Shown in pieces: positions 1 through 12,600 of a DNA stretch of 64,000 nucleotides; position 1 is the first letter of the stretch, and the number at the start of each line of letters is the position of its first letter. This DNA comes from Cercis canadensis (taxonomy: Eukaryota > Streptophyta > Magnoliopsida > Fabales > Fabaceae), in the NCBI GenBank assembly GCA_003255065.1, contig QAOA01002999.1, forward strand, positions 168,738 through 232,737. Reading direction: 5' to 3'. The notes beneath the pieces are model-generated. The model searched no databases and was not told the DNA's origin. It was given only the letters and a program-made list of their open reading frames with translations. A program made the position numbers and the translations under genes.

Positions 1-880
1 TTTGTTGAGGAGTTCTAGGACAAGAGAAATTGTGGTGGATTCCTGAATTTTCACAAAAGCTTTTGAAAAACTTGTTTTCAAACTCATCACCATGATCACT
101 TCTAATTGAGGATATTGAAAAACCTTTTTCATTTTGAACATTTTTGCTAAATTTTTCAAACACAGTAAAAGTGTCATCTTTATGAGCTAGGAAGAAGACC
201 CAAGTAAATCTAGACTAATCATCTACAATGACTAAACCATATTTCTTTCCATTTAAGCTTAATGTAGGTGCTAGTCCAAATAAATCCATATGAAGTAATT
301 GAAGTGGCCTAGAAGTTGACAAGACTTTCTTAGAGCTGAAAAAGGATTTGATTTGTTTTCCCTGTTGACAAGTAGTGCAGATCTTATCCTTTTCGAAAAC
401 TAGTTTAGGAAGACCTGAAACTAGTTCTTTCTTTGAAAGCTTGACAATTAATTTCAAATTAGCATGGCCAAGTCTCCTGTGCCACAACCAGGAATTACTA
501 CTTTGAGAAGCAAAACAAGTTTCCTTTTTGAAATCCAAGGACTCTTTGGACACAACATATACATTAGAGCTTCTTTGACCAACAAAGAGAATATCATCAG
601 ATTTCCTATCATGAATGATGCAATGAGATGCTTCAAAGATAATCTTATGACCTCTATCACACAATTGACTGATGCTTAACAAATTGTACATTAAGCCTTT
701 CACAAAGTACACATTGTCAATAAATAGAGAAGGAGTTATGCTGATTTTACCTATACCTACTATTCTACCTTTGCTGTTATCACCAAAAGTAATTGCTCCC
801 AAGTCCTCCATATCAATGGAAACAAACTTTGAATGGTCTCATGTTATGTGCCTAGAGCAGCCACTGTCAAGATACTAACA
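1..880 (-). pseudogene. copia protease end, GAG-pre-integrase and integrase core (partial, broken)
   Basis: The minus strand at about 880-835 reads the aspartic protease motif DSGCSRH, followed by a stop codon. From 811 to 215 it is open and carries the GAG-pre-integrase segment with the zinc-binding pattern WHRRLGHAN ... CTTCQQGK. Below 215 a TAG stop follows VIVDD. The same frame then continues through the integrase core (SRFTWVFFLA, and RSDHGDEFEN with the second catalytic Asp) to the window edge. Integrase joins element cDNA to host DNA. The two stops mean no functional polyprotein can be made. The family assignment is firm; the lineage is inferred from the neighbouring gag. Confidence 0.85.
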
Positions 881-1009
881 ATCACTTTTGGCTTGATAAC
901 ACACCTGCAAATAGATTAGACAGATTTAGGTACCTAAACTTCTTTGGGTCCTTTCAAGTTAGCAACAGTTGTGCCTTTAGGGACCCATATCATTTTCCTA
1001 GCAGCACAA

Positions 1010-2593
1010 AGTTTTTTATTTGAGCAGGCATTAGGAAAGTGTCCTGAATATCCACAATAAAAACAAGTTCCCTTAGAAAATGAGTGTGAGAAAGAGGCTT
1101 TGACAAAAGAATTCTTAAAATTCTTTGAGGGATTAGGTTAAGAATAGCCTAAACCAATTAGGTCTTGGCCTATCCTTTGTCTCCCAAGCGGAGAATTAAG
1201 ATTATCTCTACCTTGAACAAAATTTGCTAGATCTCTAAATAGTTCATTAACTTTTCCTTTCAACTTATCATTTTCATCCATGACAGGGATAGTAAGACAA
1301 TTTTCTTTTTCAAGAATATCATTTTGATGTTGTAAGACTTGAAGTTTATTAGACAACGCAACATTGTCTTTCTTAAGTCCTTCTATCACATTAATTTGAT
1401 CTTTTATGATTTTCTTGAAGGGCTGTGATTTTAGCAAGTCTTTTCTCATAATCAAAGGACAAATCATCAAAAGCATGACTCAGTTCGTCATAAGTAGGAA
1501 GGAGTTCAAGGTCTAGATCAATTACCTCATGTTTCTCACCACTTCCTTCACCCTTAGCCATCAAGCAGAAGTTGGCTATGTTTTCTTCATCAGAATCTTC
1601 ACTGTTAGAGGTCGAATCTTCATCACACTAGGTAGCTATCATTGTTTTCTTTTTGTCCTTTTTGAAGAACTTCTTCTTCTTAAGATTTGGACATTCAAGC
1701 TTGATGTGTCCTGGTTTTTTACATTCATAGTAGATGATAGGTTCTTTGTTATTTTCTCCTCTTGTGAAGTTTTTGTGACCTTTTGATTGAAACTTTTTCT
1801 TCACTTTTCTTTTCTTCATCTGATCAAGAACTCTTCTAGTAACAAGAGCTACATCATCCTCACTAGAAGATAGTTCTTCCTAAGTACTAGTCTCTGGAAT
1901 AGTGGAAGTAAGAGCCAAACTCTTCTTTCATTCTACTACTATGGTCTTCTTTTGCATAATCATCATCTAATGTGATTCCAAAGTGCTTCTAAGTGAGTCA
2001 ACTGTAAGTTCATTTGTTTTTGGATATTGGAGCAGAACAGTTACTTTGGAATCCCATTTTTCAGTGAGACATCTCAAGATCTTTTTGACTTGTTCCTTTT
2101 GAGAGTAGACTCTTCCAAGACTTTTAAGACTATTGATGATGCTTAAAAAATGAGCAAATAAGGATTCCAGATATTCATCTTGAGACATATGAAACATTTC
2201 ATACTGCGCAGAATAGATGTCAATTTTAGCCTCTTTGACATGACTTGTTCCTTCATGAATGATAGCAAGTCTATCTCACATTTCCTTAGCAGTATTGCAA
2301 GAGGCAATGTTTTCATATTCTCTTGCAGATATAGCACACACAATGTTGTGCCTAGCTTTAGAATTTAGTGTAAATCTGAGCTTATCTTTAGCAGTGAATT
2401 CATGTTCTTCTTTTAGAATAGCAGCTCCATTTACCATTTTAGTGGGAGACATGAGATCATTTCTGACTATCTGCCAGACTTCATAATCAATTGACTCAAG
2501 ATACATTTTCATGCAGTGTTTCTAGTAAGGATAATTTTCTCCATTGAAAAAGGAGGGTTTGTGAGAAGAATGTGATTCATTCTGGTTGTTCAT
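1010..2593 (-). pseudogene. copia gag (UBN2 family), frameshifted
   Basis: The start is the ATG at 2593-2591 (MNNQNES...). A TAG stop interrupts it about 24 codons in, where a Trp is usual in this family. Frame pieces at 2512-2276 and 2197-1967 give a UBN2-type capsid segment (SLGRVYSQKEQVKKILRCL). A zinc knuckle at about 1735-1690 reads YECKKPGHIKLEC, with its first Cys changed to Tyr. A charged, probably coiled-coil stretch lies at 1476-1138. A second intact CCHC motif (CFYCGYSGHFPNAC) lies at about 1068-1026. Gag forms the virus-like particle. Several frameshifts and stops make this a pseudogene. Confidence 0.8.
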
Positions 2594-3099
2594 GGTACCT
2601 GCAACAGAAGAATGTAATTAAAATTTTATCCCCTTAAATGTTTAAAAATAAAATTTGGCACAAATAAGTTTTCACCTTTCTTATTCTCGATGCCTTTATC
2701 CTCTTCTTCGGTTTCTCTCCCTCTCTATGGATTATTTGTTTCTCTTCTTTCATGCTCAAGCTCTCATCTCTAACTCTTTTATGTTCTATTTTAGCTCTGT
2801 CCTCTTTCCTTCTTGCTTGCCCACGCTCTCGCACACACACTGTTTCTCTTCTCTCTCTCTAATTCCTTTTGCTTCCTCTTTCTCTCTATCGTAGCTCTCT
2901 TCTCTATTTCACTCTGCCTTTTTTCTTCTCTATTCTGTATTTGATTCTTCCTTTTTTTTTTCCCTGTGATTTGGGACGTAGTACACGGCCCTTTTTGGTG
3001 AATGGTAGAGATTTACATCAAAATATTGGTCATTAGAAACAATTACATCAATATAATTCAATTTGCATGCTTGATCAAAGACTTGCTCGAAGGTGTGGC
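2594..3099. other. copia leader region, CT-rich low complexity, no gene seen
   Basis: Between the gag ATG and the LTR-like segment there are about 500 bases. They include a long pyrimidine-rich tract (about 2690-2960) made of CT and CTTT runs on the plus strand. I could not find an intact tRNA-iMet primer binding site (TGGTATCAGAGC) here, so the site is either decayed or displaced. Open frames in this tract are products of base composition. Confidence 0.45.
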
Positions 3100-4251
3100 C
3101 CGAGGATGAATGCTATAGGAAATACTCCTATAGGGGGGGGGGGGGGGANGGGGTGAATAGGAGTTTTCAAAATTTAAAACTAACTCAATTTTAAAACACA
3201 AAACAATATCCAGTTCTCTTTAGGAATTAGTTCTTTTACCTAAAGAACTAGTTCTCGAATAATTCATACCTCAACAGAGAGACATAACTAGTATAGTCAA
3301 CAGATATGACAGATTCATAATATCATACTCCATAACCAGAAACATGAACATATCTCAGAAATATAAATAAATCAAAATTTAAAGAGAAGAAGAGAGAAGA
3401 GATTTGATACAGAATTTTATAGTGGTTCGGCCAAATTGCCTACATCCACTCTCTCAATTTTTTTGAGGTTCCACTAAGATCCAAGTTTAGTTGTCCAAGC
3501 TTCTCCAAGCTTACATCCATGGTTTTTTTCTTCAAAGCTCACCATAAACTTATCTCTTCCATCACACATGAAGGAAGATCACACATCTAGATTTCTCCCT
3601 AGAAATCTGAATACAAAACCCTTTTATTAAAGGAAAATACCCAAATAAAATCAAACTCTCAAAAGAGCATAATATAACAATTACGTGTACTTGAAGAAGA
3701 TGAAGAGAGAAATATAGAAAACCAGTTCTGGAAGTTTATAGAAGAAGAATTTCACTCTATGGCTTGAGCTGCATAGTTTTTCTCTCTGTCACTCTTCTTA
3801 CTAAAGTCTGAAAGAATTTCTCTACTTAAAGGAGAAAAGGAGCTCACATGAAGGAACTTGGATAACTGTTCCTCTAGGATAGCTGTCCACCGATTAGCAC
3901 ATGAAAATCCAAAATGCTTTTTCTTTTCAATTTTATAATAAACAATACTTGCTTTTTCCCTTGAATTGTGGATCTCCTCAACAACTCTTCAAAGAGGAAA
4001 TTTCCGCACCGTGCACAAGAAAAAGATGTCTGACACAAGCAAAGTCTTTTCGTGACTCAATTGTACACAAGGAATTACTTTCCACATCAGCATAATGATA
4101 CTTATATAAACCAGGTGGAATAGATCATTCTTAGCTAGAACTAGTTCTTAAGAGCAGAACTAGTTCTTAAGACTTCATACTAACTTGTCTTGAAATAAAC
4201 ACTCAAAGACAAAAACATGGGATTAGTAAAACACATAATCATTTGTTGTCA
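3100..4251 (-). repeat. Sirevirus-like LTR (approximate limits)
   Basis: In the minus orientation this segment begins TGACAACAAATGATTATGTG at 4251. It has a TATA-like motif (GTTTATATAAG) near 4113-4103. It contains the segment GTGGTTCGGCC followed by a CCTACATCCACT-type motif at about 3455-3420, common in plant copia LTRs. It ends near a cytosine run (the G-run with an N at 3137-3154). The palindromic word AACTAGTT recurs at its two ends (about 3245 and about 4140-4170), which fits the conserved palindromes described for Sirevirus LTRs. Exact ends are uncertain. Confidence 0.5.
3137..3154. other. poly-G run with assembly N
   Basis: A run of about 17 G residues carries a single N at 3149. The true run length is unlikely to be reliable. 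Confidence 0.8.
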
Positions 4252-4985
4252 TAAAAAACTGGCTTAGAGAATTGTGGAATTAACAGAGGAGATAATAACT
4301 GGGTTGCCATGAGAGATTGTGATATGGGACAAAGAAACTCTTTTAGGGGTTGCTTATTTTGTGGTTTTGAGGAGAGTTTTGCCTTGATAGCCGAAGATGA
4401 TTTGTGGAAAATCTTCCATTTGCGTTGGGGAGAGTTGGGCTCTGTTTCAGTTCCTTTATGAAAAACCCATCTTTTCTGTATAGGCCTGTGGTCCATGAAT
4501 CATCTTTCTCGCCTCACCATGCTTGCCGTCGCTCCTCCTTTATGTTTCCACTTCCAAAAATTGGAAGAGATGGTGGGTGGTTCCCATGGGAGGAATTTAA
4601 GAAATCTAAGTTAAAATGCTATGTTTTAAAGTCAAAATGCTCTATTTATAGTTTCTACTTGTTCTTGATTCTTCTAAGTTCAGTTTCTGCATTGAGAAGC
4701 ATGAAGAAATGACGGAAATGATATGAAAAGAAGTTTTTTTTTTTTTTAAATTTTTTTTTGGACATGGTAATCGTGATTCACTGTAATTAATGACTGTCTT
4801 TGTGAATGAACTTAGAATATTGAGCATATAAAAGTTAATAAAGTGATATTGGGAAGCCAACCTTGTGAAATTGGTATTTTTGAGTCTCTTTTTGGGTAGC
4901 AGTGAGACGACGCATGGTGTGCATGCAAAGAAAGATAGAGGAGAGGGAAAAGAAGAAGAAGAATAAGAGAAGACATGGATGTGAT
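4252..4985. other. host flank between the copia LTR and the hAT element; possible truncated gene start
   Basis: This is sequence older than the two insertions. On the minus strand an open frame (4496-4252) ends in a short peptide MATQLLSPLLIPQFSKPVF, which looks like the start of an organelle-targeting peptide and runs straight into the LTR at 4251. If it is a gene, its coding region was cut by the retrotransposon. I do not recognise it, and it may be chance. Nothing else is supported here. Confidence 0.2.
4978..4985 (+). repeat. 8-bp target site duplication of the hAT element, left
   Basis: GATGTGAT, identical to the copy at 14245-14252. Confidence 0.85.
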
Positions 4986-5598
4986 CAGTGGCGGATCCCG
5001 AAATTTTACTAGTGGGGGCAAGAAATAGGCTATAAATATTTTTACCAAAAGAAAATATTGTAAATATGTATAAGCGATAAAACAACAATAAGAAATACAC
5101 AAAATATAACGTGGTTCAGTTTCAATGTGAAACCTACATCCACGAGTGAAAAATAAGAATCAATTCACTAGACAAAAAATAAGAGATTACAAAAGTAATT
5201 TTCATTCTCACTAAATCCCCAATTACACCCAATATCTCTCACACAAAATACATAATCTCATGGCCAAAAAATACAAGATACCTCAACTTTTACAATTTAT
5301 AATTGTTCTCTACATGTTTACATATTTTGAAAATGTTGTATGATTTTTTCATTTTCAATACTATCAAAAATATCTCTCTATGTATGTGAGCAAACAATCA
5401 TTTAACCATTCATCTCCCTGTGGTGGTCCTACTGGAGGTGGACTACCAGTAATGGTGAATCCATGTGGTAGAAGTTAGAATGAGTAAACCTACAATTGCG
5501 TCCTCGAAAGATTCGAGTTTCAACAAAATATTCATTCAAAGATCAATAACTACAAAATGGTCCTTAAAAGATTAGACATCCATAATAAAATAGTCATA

Positions 5599-6876
5599 TG
5601 TTGTGTAAAACTCTAATGCAAATGTATGTTATTGTTTTCAAGTAATAAAATGAGAGCAAAGTATCATCCTCCGGAGACTATGGCTAATAAGTACCAAAAT
5701 TGAGTGTATTCTAATTTTATCTAGAGAATCAATGAGTGAATATAAGTGATAATCTAAAGGCAAAAATACTAAATTAGTGACGAGTATAAAATGGATGAGA
5801 AATATCTAAGGCTTTTGATTTCACCATAGCTATTCTGATTTTCTATTTCTAATTCATTAACCAAGAACAATTTTCCTAATTGCTAGCCAATAACCCTAAA
5901 TTATTTATTAGCCTTTCTCAAAGTCAAACAAAAATATCTCTAAGTTATGAACCCACTATATTCTTATGTAATTTGCGAATAACTTAGAAATTTACTTAAT
6001 TCTAAGATTCTTTTTAAATAGCTACACAAACCATGGAAGTATATCCCTATCCTACATGTAACCTATGTTCTTAATCTCTATGATCTTTAATTACAAATTA
6101 CCTCTCAGTCTCATTGCAATTATCTAATCAACTAATTAGTGATCAAACAATTAGAAGCATGAAGACTTGAGAATAAGAAGACAATTAATAAATGAGTTAT
6201 TGAATTAAAGGAATAGAAAATAACAAATCTTTATAGTTAGGCTACATCATAATCCTAGAAGGGAATTTAATTCATAACTATGAAAGAAAGCATGATTACA
6301 CATAAATTAGACATAAGTACAAGAGAAAAAGGTGAAAGAAACTCTTAGACTCTGAAAATCAATGATGAAATCTCAATCTTCAAGCTTGATCTCCCTTCTC
6401 TTTTTGCCTCTTGTGTAAAAACATGTGGAACCCTAATTTAGTCTTTAAAAGTCCTATTTATAGGTCCTAGGAAGTTTAAAACAAAAATAAATTAAAATAA
6501 AATAGGAATCCTAATGAAAATAGGAAGTTTGGAAGTCAAATCCCTAATTGAATGTCAGGGGGCTGCAGCCTTGGGTTTCGGCGTTGCAGCCTCCGATTAT
6601 CTGTTTGGAGGGTGCTGCGGCCTCTGAGTTTATGCCTGGAGGGGGATGTGGTGCGCAGACTGGGGGCTGCAGTGCCCAAGCTACTACCATCATCTCAAAT
6701 TTTCTAAAATTTTCTCTTTTTGACACTGAAAAATACCAAAGTGACTTTCAAAGACTTCTAACGTGAAAACCTATAAAAGAAACATTAATTCATAAGAATC
6801 AAACTTAAAATACTCTAGAACAAAAAATTAACAAGGTAGATAAATACAAGATAAGCGGTATAAAATCGACTTATCA
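5599..6876 (-). mobile_element. solo LTR (about 1.28 kb) inside the left MULE arm
   Basis: Comparing this TIR with the right arm and with the sister element at 21921 shows that the TIR is interrupted at about 5598 and resumes at 6877. The inserted DNA read on the minus strand begins TGATAAGTCG and ends CACAACA, so it has TG...CA ends. Its length and layout resemble the solo LTR at 49518-50806. The flanks (TCATA / TCCTC) are only a partial 5-bp match. No internal retrotransposon domains are present, so recombination to a solo LTR is inferred. The short open frames near 6544-6766 are not genes. Confidence 0.6.
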
Positions 6877-8229
6877 TCCTCCGTTAGTCAGGTCTATTAA
6901 CAGGTGACGGAATTGCTGAGGTGTCATTGTTAACTGCTTGCGTGACACATTAAGAACTTGCATGGTAGTTTAAGTTTCCACTGTGGCATATGACGTGGAT
7001 TATAAAATCAAAGAAAAAAAAAGGCACAAAGAGGACTCCATGAGGTGTCATTTCTTTTCTTTCTCATTTAGAGATTTAAAATATGTTCCTCCTTTTCACT
7101 AAAGTGCAGGGACCCTAAGCCCTAATTTGAAGAGCCCAAGGGCGAACATGTTATTACCCCCATTGGCAGAGCTAGACGATCTTTACTCTATGGATCCCTT
7201 AGAAAACCATTTGGGTATCTATTTGATCTGACTAGGTAAATCGACCTATCCTTCATTCTACCAGCATTCTTGTTGCGGATTTTCTTCTGTCTTATAGATG
7301 GCTTGAACAGGCTTTCTTATGACTTCTAGACTAGGATCCAATTGCGCACACACTTTGTCTAACATCCCATAAGAAAACTAAAGGAAAGATTGAGCTTGTT
7401 ATTCCCTTTCTCTGGAGATTTATAACATGTTCGTCCATTTTCTCTGAAGTGCAGGAACCCTAACCCCCAATCTGAAGAGCACAAGGGCGAAAAGAATGTT
7501 GAAGGTTAGTTTCTTTGACTTTTTTCATTTTTTTTGTCAAAATAATTGATCTAGGAAATAGTTCGCCAGTCTTGTATGGGTTCTTTGACTCCTTAACTTT
7601 ATATAAATTGTGTCTTTGTTTATCACCATTATTGTGTACGAAACTGGACTTTAGTTCCAGAACTCAAACTGATAATTATTAGTTCCTTCTTATTGCTGCA
7701 AAATTTTCTTAATGGCATTCATTGTAAAGTGTAAACTGGTGATCAGCTTTTCTAATTACAATATTTCAAGTATTATGTTATGAACCTAAGTTTTTAATTT
7801 CTAATGTTGCAGAATCTAATTTGAATGACTTCCTTAACTTGTCAGGAGTACTTGATTTCAATTAGATTTTATGATGCATTATTTTGCACCATATTGTATA
7901 AAAAAATATAATTAATTTTGTCAGTAAATAATTATTTGGGACAAACCATAGGGAATCATTAACATTTTCTATGTGATTAATCAAACCAGACAGAGTGAAA
8001 ACTCTTGCTTATCCAACTTCTTTCTGGCTTTCAACTTCTTCTTGTTCTCACAGAAAGTTATTGTCTCATGCAACTTTTCATACCTGACAATTCTTTTGAT
8101 TAGTTATACAATGCAGGAAGCAAGAGAATGGCATTTTATGTTCAAGTTTTGATTGGGGATGAGTTTCTTTGCTAGAAATCCAATGTAATACTACTAGCAA
8201 CCTCATTGAGAATGAACACTTTGAATTTT

Positions 8230-8487
8230 ACGCTTAAAGTTAAAACCAAGTACCTTTCTTTTATCCTTTCAAGCTCAGCTTTCTCCCAAACATCTACTTT
8301 TGTTTCTCCAGCAACAAGTTTTGTTGGAGTTTGCTTCTTGGTGTTAGTTGATGGAGGTGGAGGTGGTGGTGATGGTGGTTTAGATGTGCTAGGCTTTCTT
8401 GACGGTTGCCTCTTAGTGGTGGTTAGTGCAAGTGGAGGAGGAGGCGGTGGCGGTGGTGCCGGCGGAGGTTTTAAAAATCCAGGCTGA
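8230..8487 (-). pseudogene. captured remorin gene fragment in the Pack-MULE
   Basis: On the minus strand an open stretch starts after an AG acceptor-like site (...TTCAG) near 8485. It codes for a proline-rich segment (PPPAPPPPPPPP, later PPSPPPPPPS) followed by KVDVWEKAELERIKER. That end matches the start of the remorin C-terminal domain (W-E-x-A-E...KI-x-x-R). A GT donor-like site follows at once, so this looks like one exon of a genomic remorin copy. Remorins are plasma-membrane nanodomain scaffold proteins. Only the beginning of the domain is present, so it cannot make a remorin. The Gly-rich frame on the other strand is a shadow. Confidence 0.55.
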
Positions 8488-8942
8488 ACCAGCGGATGTT
8501 ATTTATCTTGCTTTACTTTTCTCTTTTGTTTCTATTATGTTAGGTAAGCAGCTGCATATAGAAAAATTTCCAATTTTATCATGTTCAGTTACACCAAGCT
8601 CTTGATTATTTTATCATCACTTCTACTAATGTTTGTATTCTTTATATCAGCTCTATTTTTTCAATAAAGGAACTTATTCATCAATCATCATACAATGCAA
8701 ATAGGGGCAAGAATTGAGGAAACAAATCTCAGTCCAATATATTGGTGAGTGGTTCACGAGTGATGGGAGAGAAAGATGTACATGTACTTCTCTGGCTTTG
8801 TGACTTTGAGGGAAGAGTGGTATAGAATAAAATAGGCAACACTGTTTGGATGTTTTATTTTAAGATTCAATTGCTTTCCATTGAATGTCCTTGATGGGCA
8901 ATTGTTAATCCCTTTCTATCGATTCTTTTTGTATTAATTCAG

Positions 8943-9200
8943 GATGCTGAGTTCGAGCTAGTGGAGGACATAAGTAGCAATGTATTGTACACTAGAGAGG
9001 GCCTCTGGTTTCATGCCAATTTCATAGCTAAGCCAAAGAATGGCGATCAAACTCCCAAACTCTTTTTTACAGAACTAATTGATCTAGAGGATTCATCTCA
9101 TGCAGTTTTCATTTGTAAATGTCATATCTTAGACCCTATCAACTCTGGTAAACAAATTAGATCAAAATTGTCTATTCCTTTTCATAACATTAATTCTTGC
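8943..9200 (+). pseudogene. captured DUF3615-like exon in the Pack-MULE
   Basis: Just after an acceptor-like TTCAG (to 8942) an open frame reads DAEFELVED..., then YTREGLWFHANF and PKLFFTEL, and a Cys-containing stretch. The spacing of W-F-H-x-N-F, LFF-x-E-L and the following Cys/His resembles plant DUF3615 proteins, whose function is unknown. Naming is from pattern memory only. The frame runs on into the MULE right arm up to 9323, so any transcript would end in TIR-derived codons. It lies on the strand opposite the remorin fragment. Confidence 0.4.
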
Positions 9201-9665
9201 GGGTTAGGGTCCCTGCACTTCAGAGAATGGGAGGAACACGTTCTAAATCTCCAAATGAGAAAGAAAAGAAATGACACTGCATGGAGTCCTCTTTGTGCCT
9301 TTTTTTGTTCTTTGATTTTATAATCCACGTCATATGCCACAGTAGCAACTTAAAATGCTATGCAAGTCCTTAACGTGCCACACAAGCAGTTAACAGTGAC
9401 ACGTCAGCAATTTTGTCACCTGTTAACATACTTGACTAACGGAGTACTATTTTGTTATGCATGTCCAATATTTTAAGGACCATTTTGTAGTTATTGATCT
9501 TTGAAAGACTATTTTATTGAAACTCAAATCTTTCGAAGACTCAAATATAGGTTTACTCAAGTTAGAACCGTAGAAGAGGAAAGGGAAAGCTAGCTTAATT
9601 CTCTTTTTCTCTCTCCTCTATTGACTTTTTATTTTCTCCCATCTTCACTATCACTCCTCTCCTCA

Positions 9666-12600
9666 TGTCACAATGTACCCGAAGGTGGCTACGACGTGGA
9701 TGACAAATTTTTAGAAAGATTAGTTTTCGAAAGAAATCTTAGAGTCACCACCAATTGTATTAAGAAAATGGAGAATAATTGCAAAACCCATTTCACTTTT
9801 TTTTTTTAAAAAAAAATTGTTTGTGAACCAAAGATGGTTCGAGAGTCTGTTTATGCATGGGGAAGGTATTGGGCACCTCACAACATTTGTTTAAAGATTG
9901 TTATCCTAAATTAATTGTACAAATATAATATGGCTAAAATGTGTAATTTATTTATCCCAAAATAATAAATGTATTACAAGAATATTTGACAAAAGTAAAG
10001 ACAAAGAATTTAAACGTGCAATGCATGATTTCTTCTACTGAGATCTAAATTTTTCTACAATTTCACCTTCACCTAGGTCGAATACAAAAAGACATCTCAT
10101 ATAGGACTGACTTGCCCTATCCTCCCATGATAAGTGAAGGGACATGTGAATATTATGTGACATAGATATATATTTTATATGAATGCAATGCATTGATTTA
10201 TAATATTACAACATTTTTTCTTGTTCAATAGGGGATAGGTAAATAATTGACAAATGCAATCAAAATAAACAAGAGTTCTTCGGGCTTCCGAATCGCCTTA
10301 GGGTTTTATTAATGACCCAGGATTGTGGCTCCCTTTTACATGAAACACACATTAGTTGGCTCAAAATAAGAAATTAAAGGTCACATATGCATAAACAATT
10401 GAACTGCTACAATACATCACAATAAATGACAAGATAAAACAAGGAACATGTCACTTATAGTGAAAAGACATACAATACTAAAGCACATGTGGCAGCCATT
10501 AAGAGTCAAAATAAAACCATGGAAATAGCATGTAAACTAGGGCAACAACACTTAGTTAAATAGGGCAATCAACATACACTCCTAATTAACATGCAATCCT
10601 TAAGCCAAACATCAAGGGAAAAATCAAGAATTGAGCTCAAGAGTAAAACAAATCAAAACAAAAACAAAGATAAAACAAATTAAAGATCATCGCATGCAAG
10701 TGGTCCCAAAAAAGAAACGAGGACAACAACTAAACATAAGGCAGAATCAAGAAAGACAAAACATCAAAGACTGAAAACAAAGCATAAAATAAGGGNATGA
10801 TTTCTTCTACTGAGATCTAAATCTTTCTACAATTTCACCTTCACCTAGGTCGAATACAAAAAGACATCCCATATAGGACTGACTTGCCCTATCCTCCCAT
10901 GATAAGTGAAGGGACATGTGAATATTATGTGACATAGATATATAGTTTATATGAATGCAATGCATTGATTTATAATATTACAACATTTTTTCTTATTCAA
11001 TAGGGGATAGGTACATAATTGGCAAATGCAATCAAAATAAACAAGAGTTCTTCGAGCCTCCGAATCGCCTTAGGGTTTTACTAATGACCCAGGATTGTGG
11101 CTCCCTTTTACATGAAACACACATTAGTTGGTTCAAAATAAGAAATTAAAGGTCACATATGCATAAACAATTGAACAGCTACAACACATCACAATAAATG
11201 ACAAGATAAAACAAGGAACATGTCACTTATAGTGAAAAGACATACAATACTAAACCACATGTGGCAGCCATTAAGAGTCAAAATAAAACCATGGAAATAG
11301 CATGTAAACTAGGGCAACAACACTTAGTTAAATAGGGCAATCAACATACACTCCTAATTAACATGCAATCCTTAAGCCAAACATCAAGGGAAAAATCAAG
11401 AATTGAGCTCAAGAGTAAAACAAATCAAAACAAAAACAAAGATAAAACAAATTAAAGATCATCGCATGCAAGTGGTCCCAAAAAAGAAACGAGGACAACA
11501 ACTAAACATAAGGCAGAATCAAGAAAGACAAAACATCAAAGACTGAAAACAAAGCATAAAATAAGGGAAACTTATAAAGAAAAATGGGAATGCATGTCAA
11601 TGAGATTTCATTCTAAAATTTTACATGACATAGAAAAATGTATTAGGGTTCTAAAGAATAAAAAATCATACAAAAATGAGTTCCCCAACTCAAGTTATGG
11701 CAAAAAAACCGAACACTATCAAAATCAACTAACAATTACACAGTATAGAGAAAACAATCATTTTCAAATTAAAACTGGGAGCAAATTCAACATGCAAAAA
11801 ATATGAAATTTATACTCATGCAAGCTACACATCCAAGGATTCTAATAAAATGAGAACTATGCAATTTGAAGTTGTAAAACTCAAGTTATGGTCAAAAGAC
11901 CAAACACTGCCAGTGTTGGATTGACAGTTCCGAGAATGGCCATTTAAAAACCAAATTTGATAATCACTATCCCAAATGACCAATTTGAATTTAAACATGA
12001 CAAAAGTCAAAAGATTAAGACCAAAACACAAGATTTTTAAATAAGGTCAAGCATCATTTTGATTTTTAATCAAGAATCCTAAAACATGTTCAAGAAAACA
12101 AAGACAAAAAAATACTCAAAAAGAAATCCACAAGAAGCATGCTCACCCTAACAAGGCATGACAAATGGTACCAAAACAGTAAGAGGGCAGCAAGCATGTA
12201 AAACCTACAATGCCATCAACCAAGACCAACCCTAAACAAAAATCATCTCATATGATAAAAACAAGTAAAACAACAATAAACTAAGTACTCAACCACAATC
12301 AAAATAGAAACTAAACATAATCTCCTTAAACTAAAATATCAAGAGGACATTCAAGAGAGGAGGAAAACAACAAAAATCAAAATAAAACTCATGGAATTAA
12401 AATGAAATTGAAGCATTCAAGAGGAAAACAAAAAGAAACATACATTTCACATGAGTTCAAACAAAAACCAACATGTGAATGACAAGAAATTAAGAGAAGA
12501 GTGAAGGTTATCTAGTGTTCTTCAAGAAAACTCATTTTCTTTGCTCAAAAGTGTAGAACCCAATTCCAAGAATATCAAACACTCTTGATTTTGTTTTTTT

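Larger units (their letters stand above)
1..4251 (-). mobile_element. Ty1/copia retrotransposon, Sirevirus-like, 5' part, cut by the window edge
   Basis: Reading the minus strand from 4251 downwards I see an LTR-like segment, a leader, a gag gene starting at 2593, a protease motif near 850 and an integrase that runs off the window at base 1. The order gag-protease-integrase is that of Ty1/copia. The UBN2-type gag, the long coiled-coil segment after the zinc knuckle and the large LTR with repeated palindromes suggest the Sirevirus lineage (inference). Stops and frame changes show that it is dead. The reverse transcriptase, RNase H and second LTR lie outside the window, so no target duplication can be checked. 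Confidence 0.8.
5482..9558. mobile_element. Mutator-like element (Pack-MULE) with captured gene fragments
   Basis: The left end GAGTAAACCTAC... and the right end ...GGTTTACTC are the outer tips of long terminal inverted repeats. The left arm runs 5482-5598 and, after a nested LTR, resumes at 6877-7145; the right arm is about 9190-9558. The 9-bp word AAGTTAGAA flanks both sides (5472-5480, 9559-9567) with one unpaired T at 5481. A 9-bp duplication with long TIRs is the MULE signature. No transposase is seen. The interior carries two cellular gene fragments on opposite strands. Part of the inner TIR is repeated at about 7415-7500. The element at 21921-23319 has closely related TIRs. Confidence 0.85.

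Noticed and set aside
4642..5102. Long minus-strand frames across 4.6-5.1 kb
   Set aside because: They cross the hAT insertion point at 4986, so they cannot be an ancestral gene.
8206..8487. Gly-rich protein frame on the plus strand
   Set aside because: It is the complement of the proline-rich remorin fragment on the minus strand, which has a recognisable domain.
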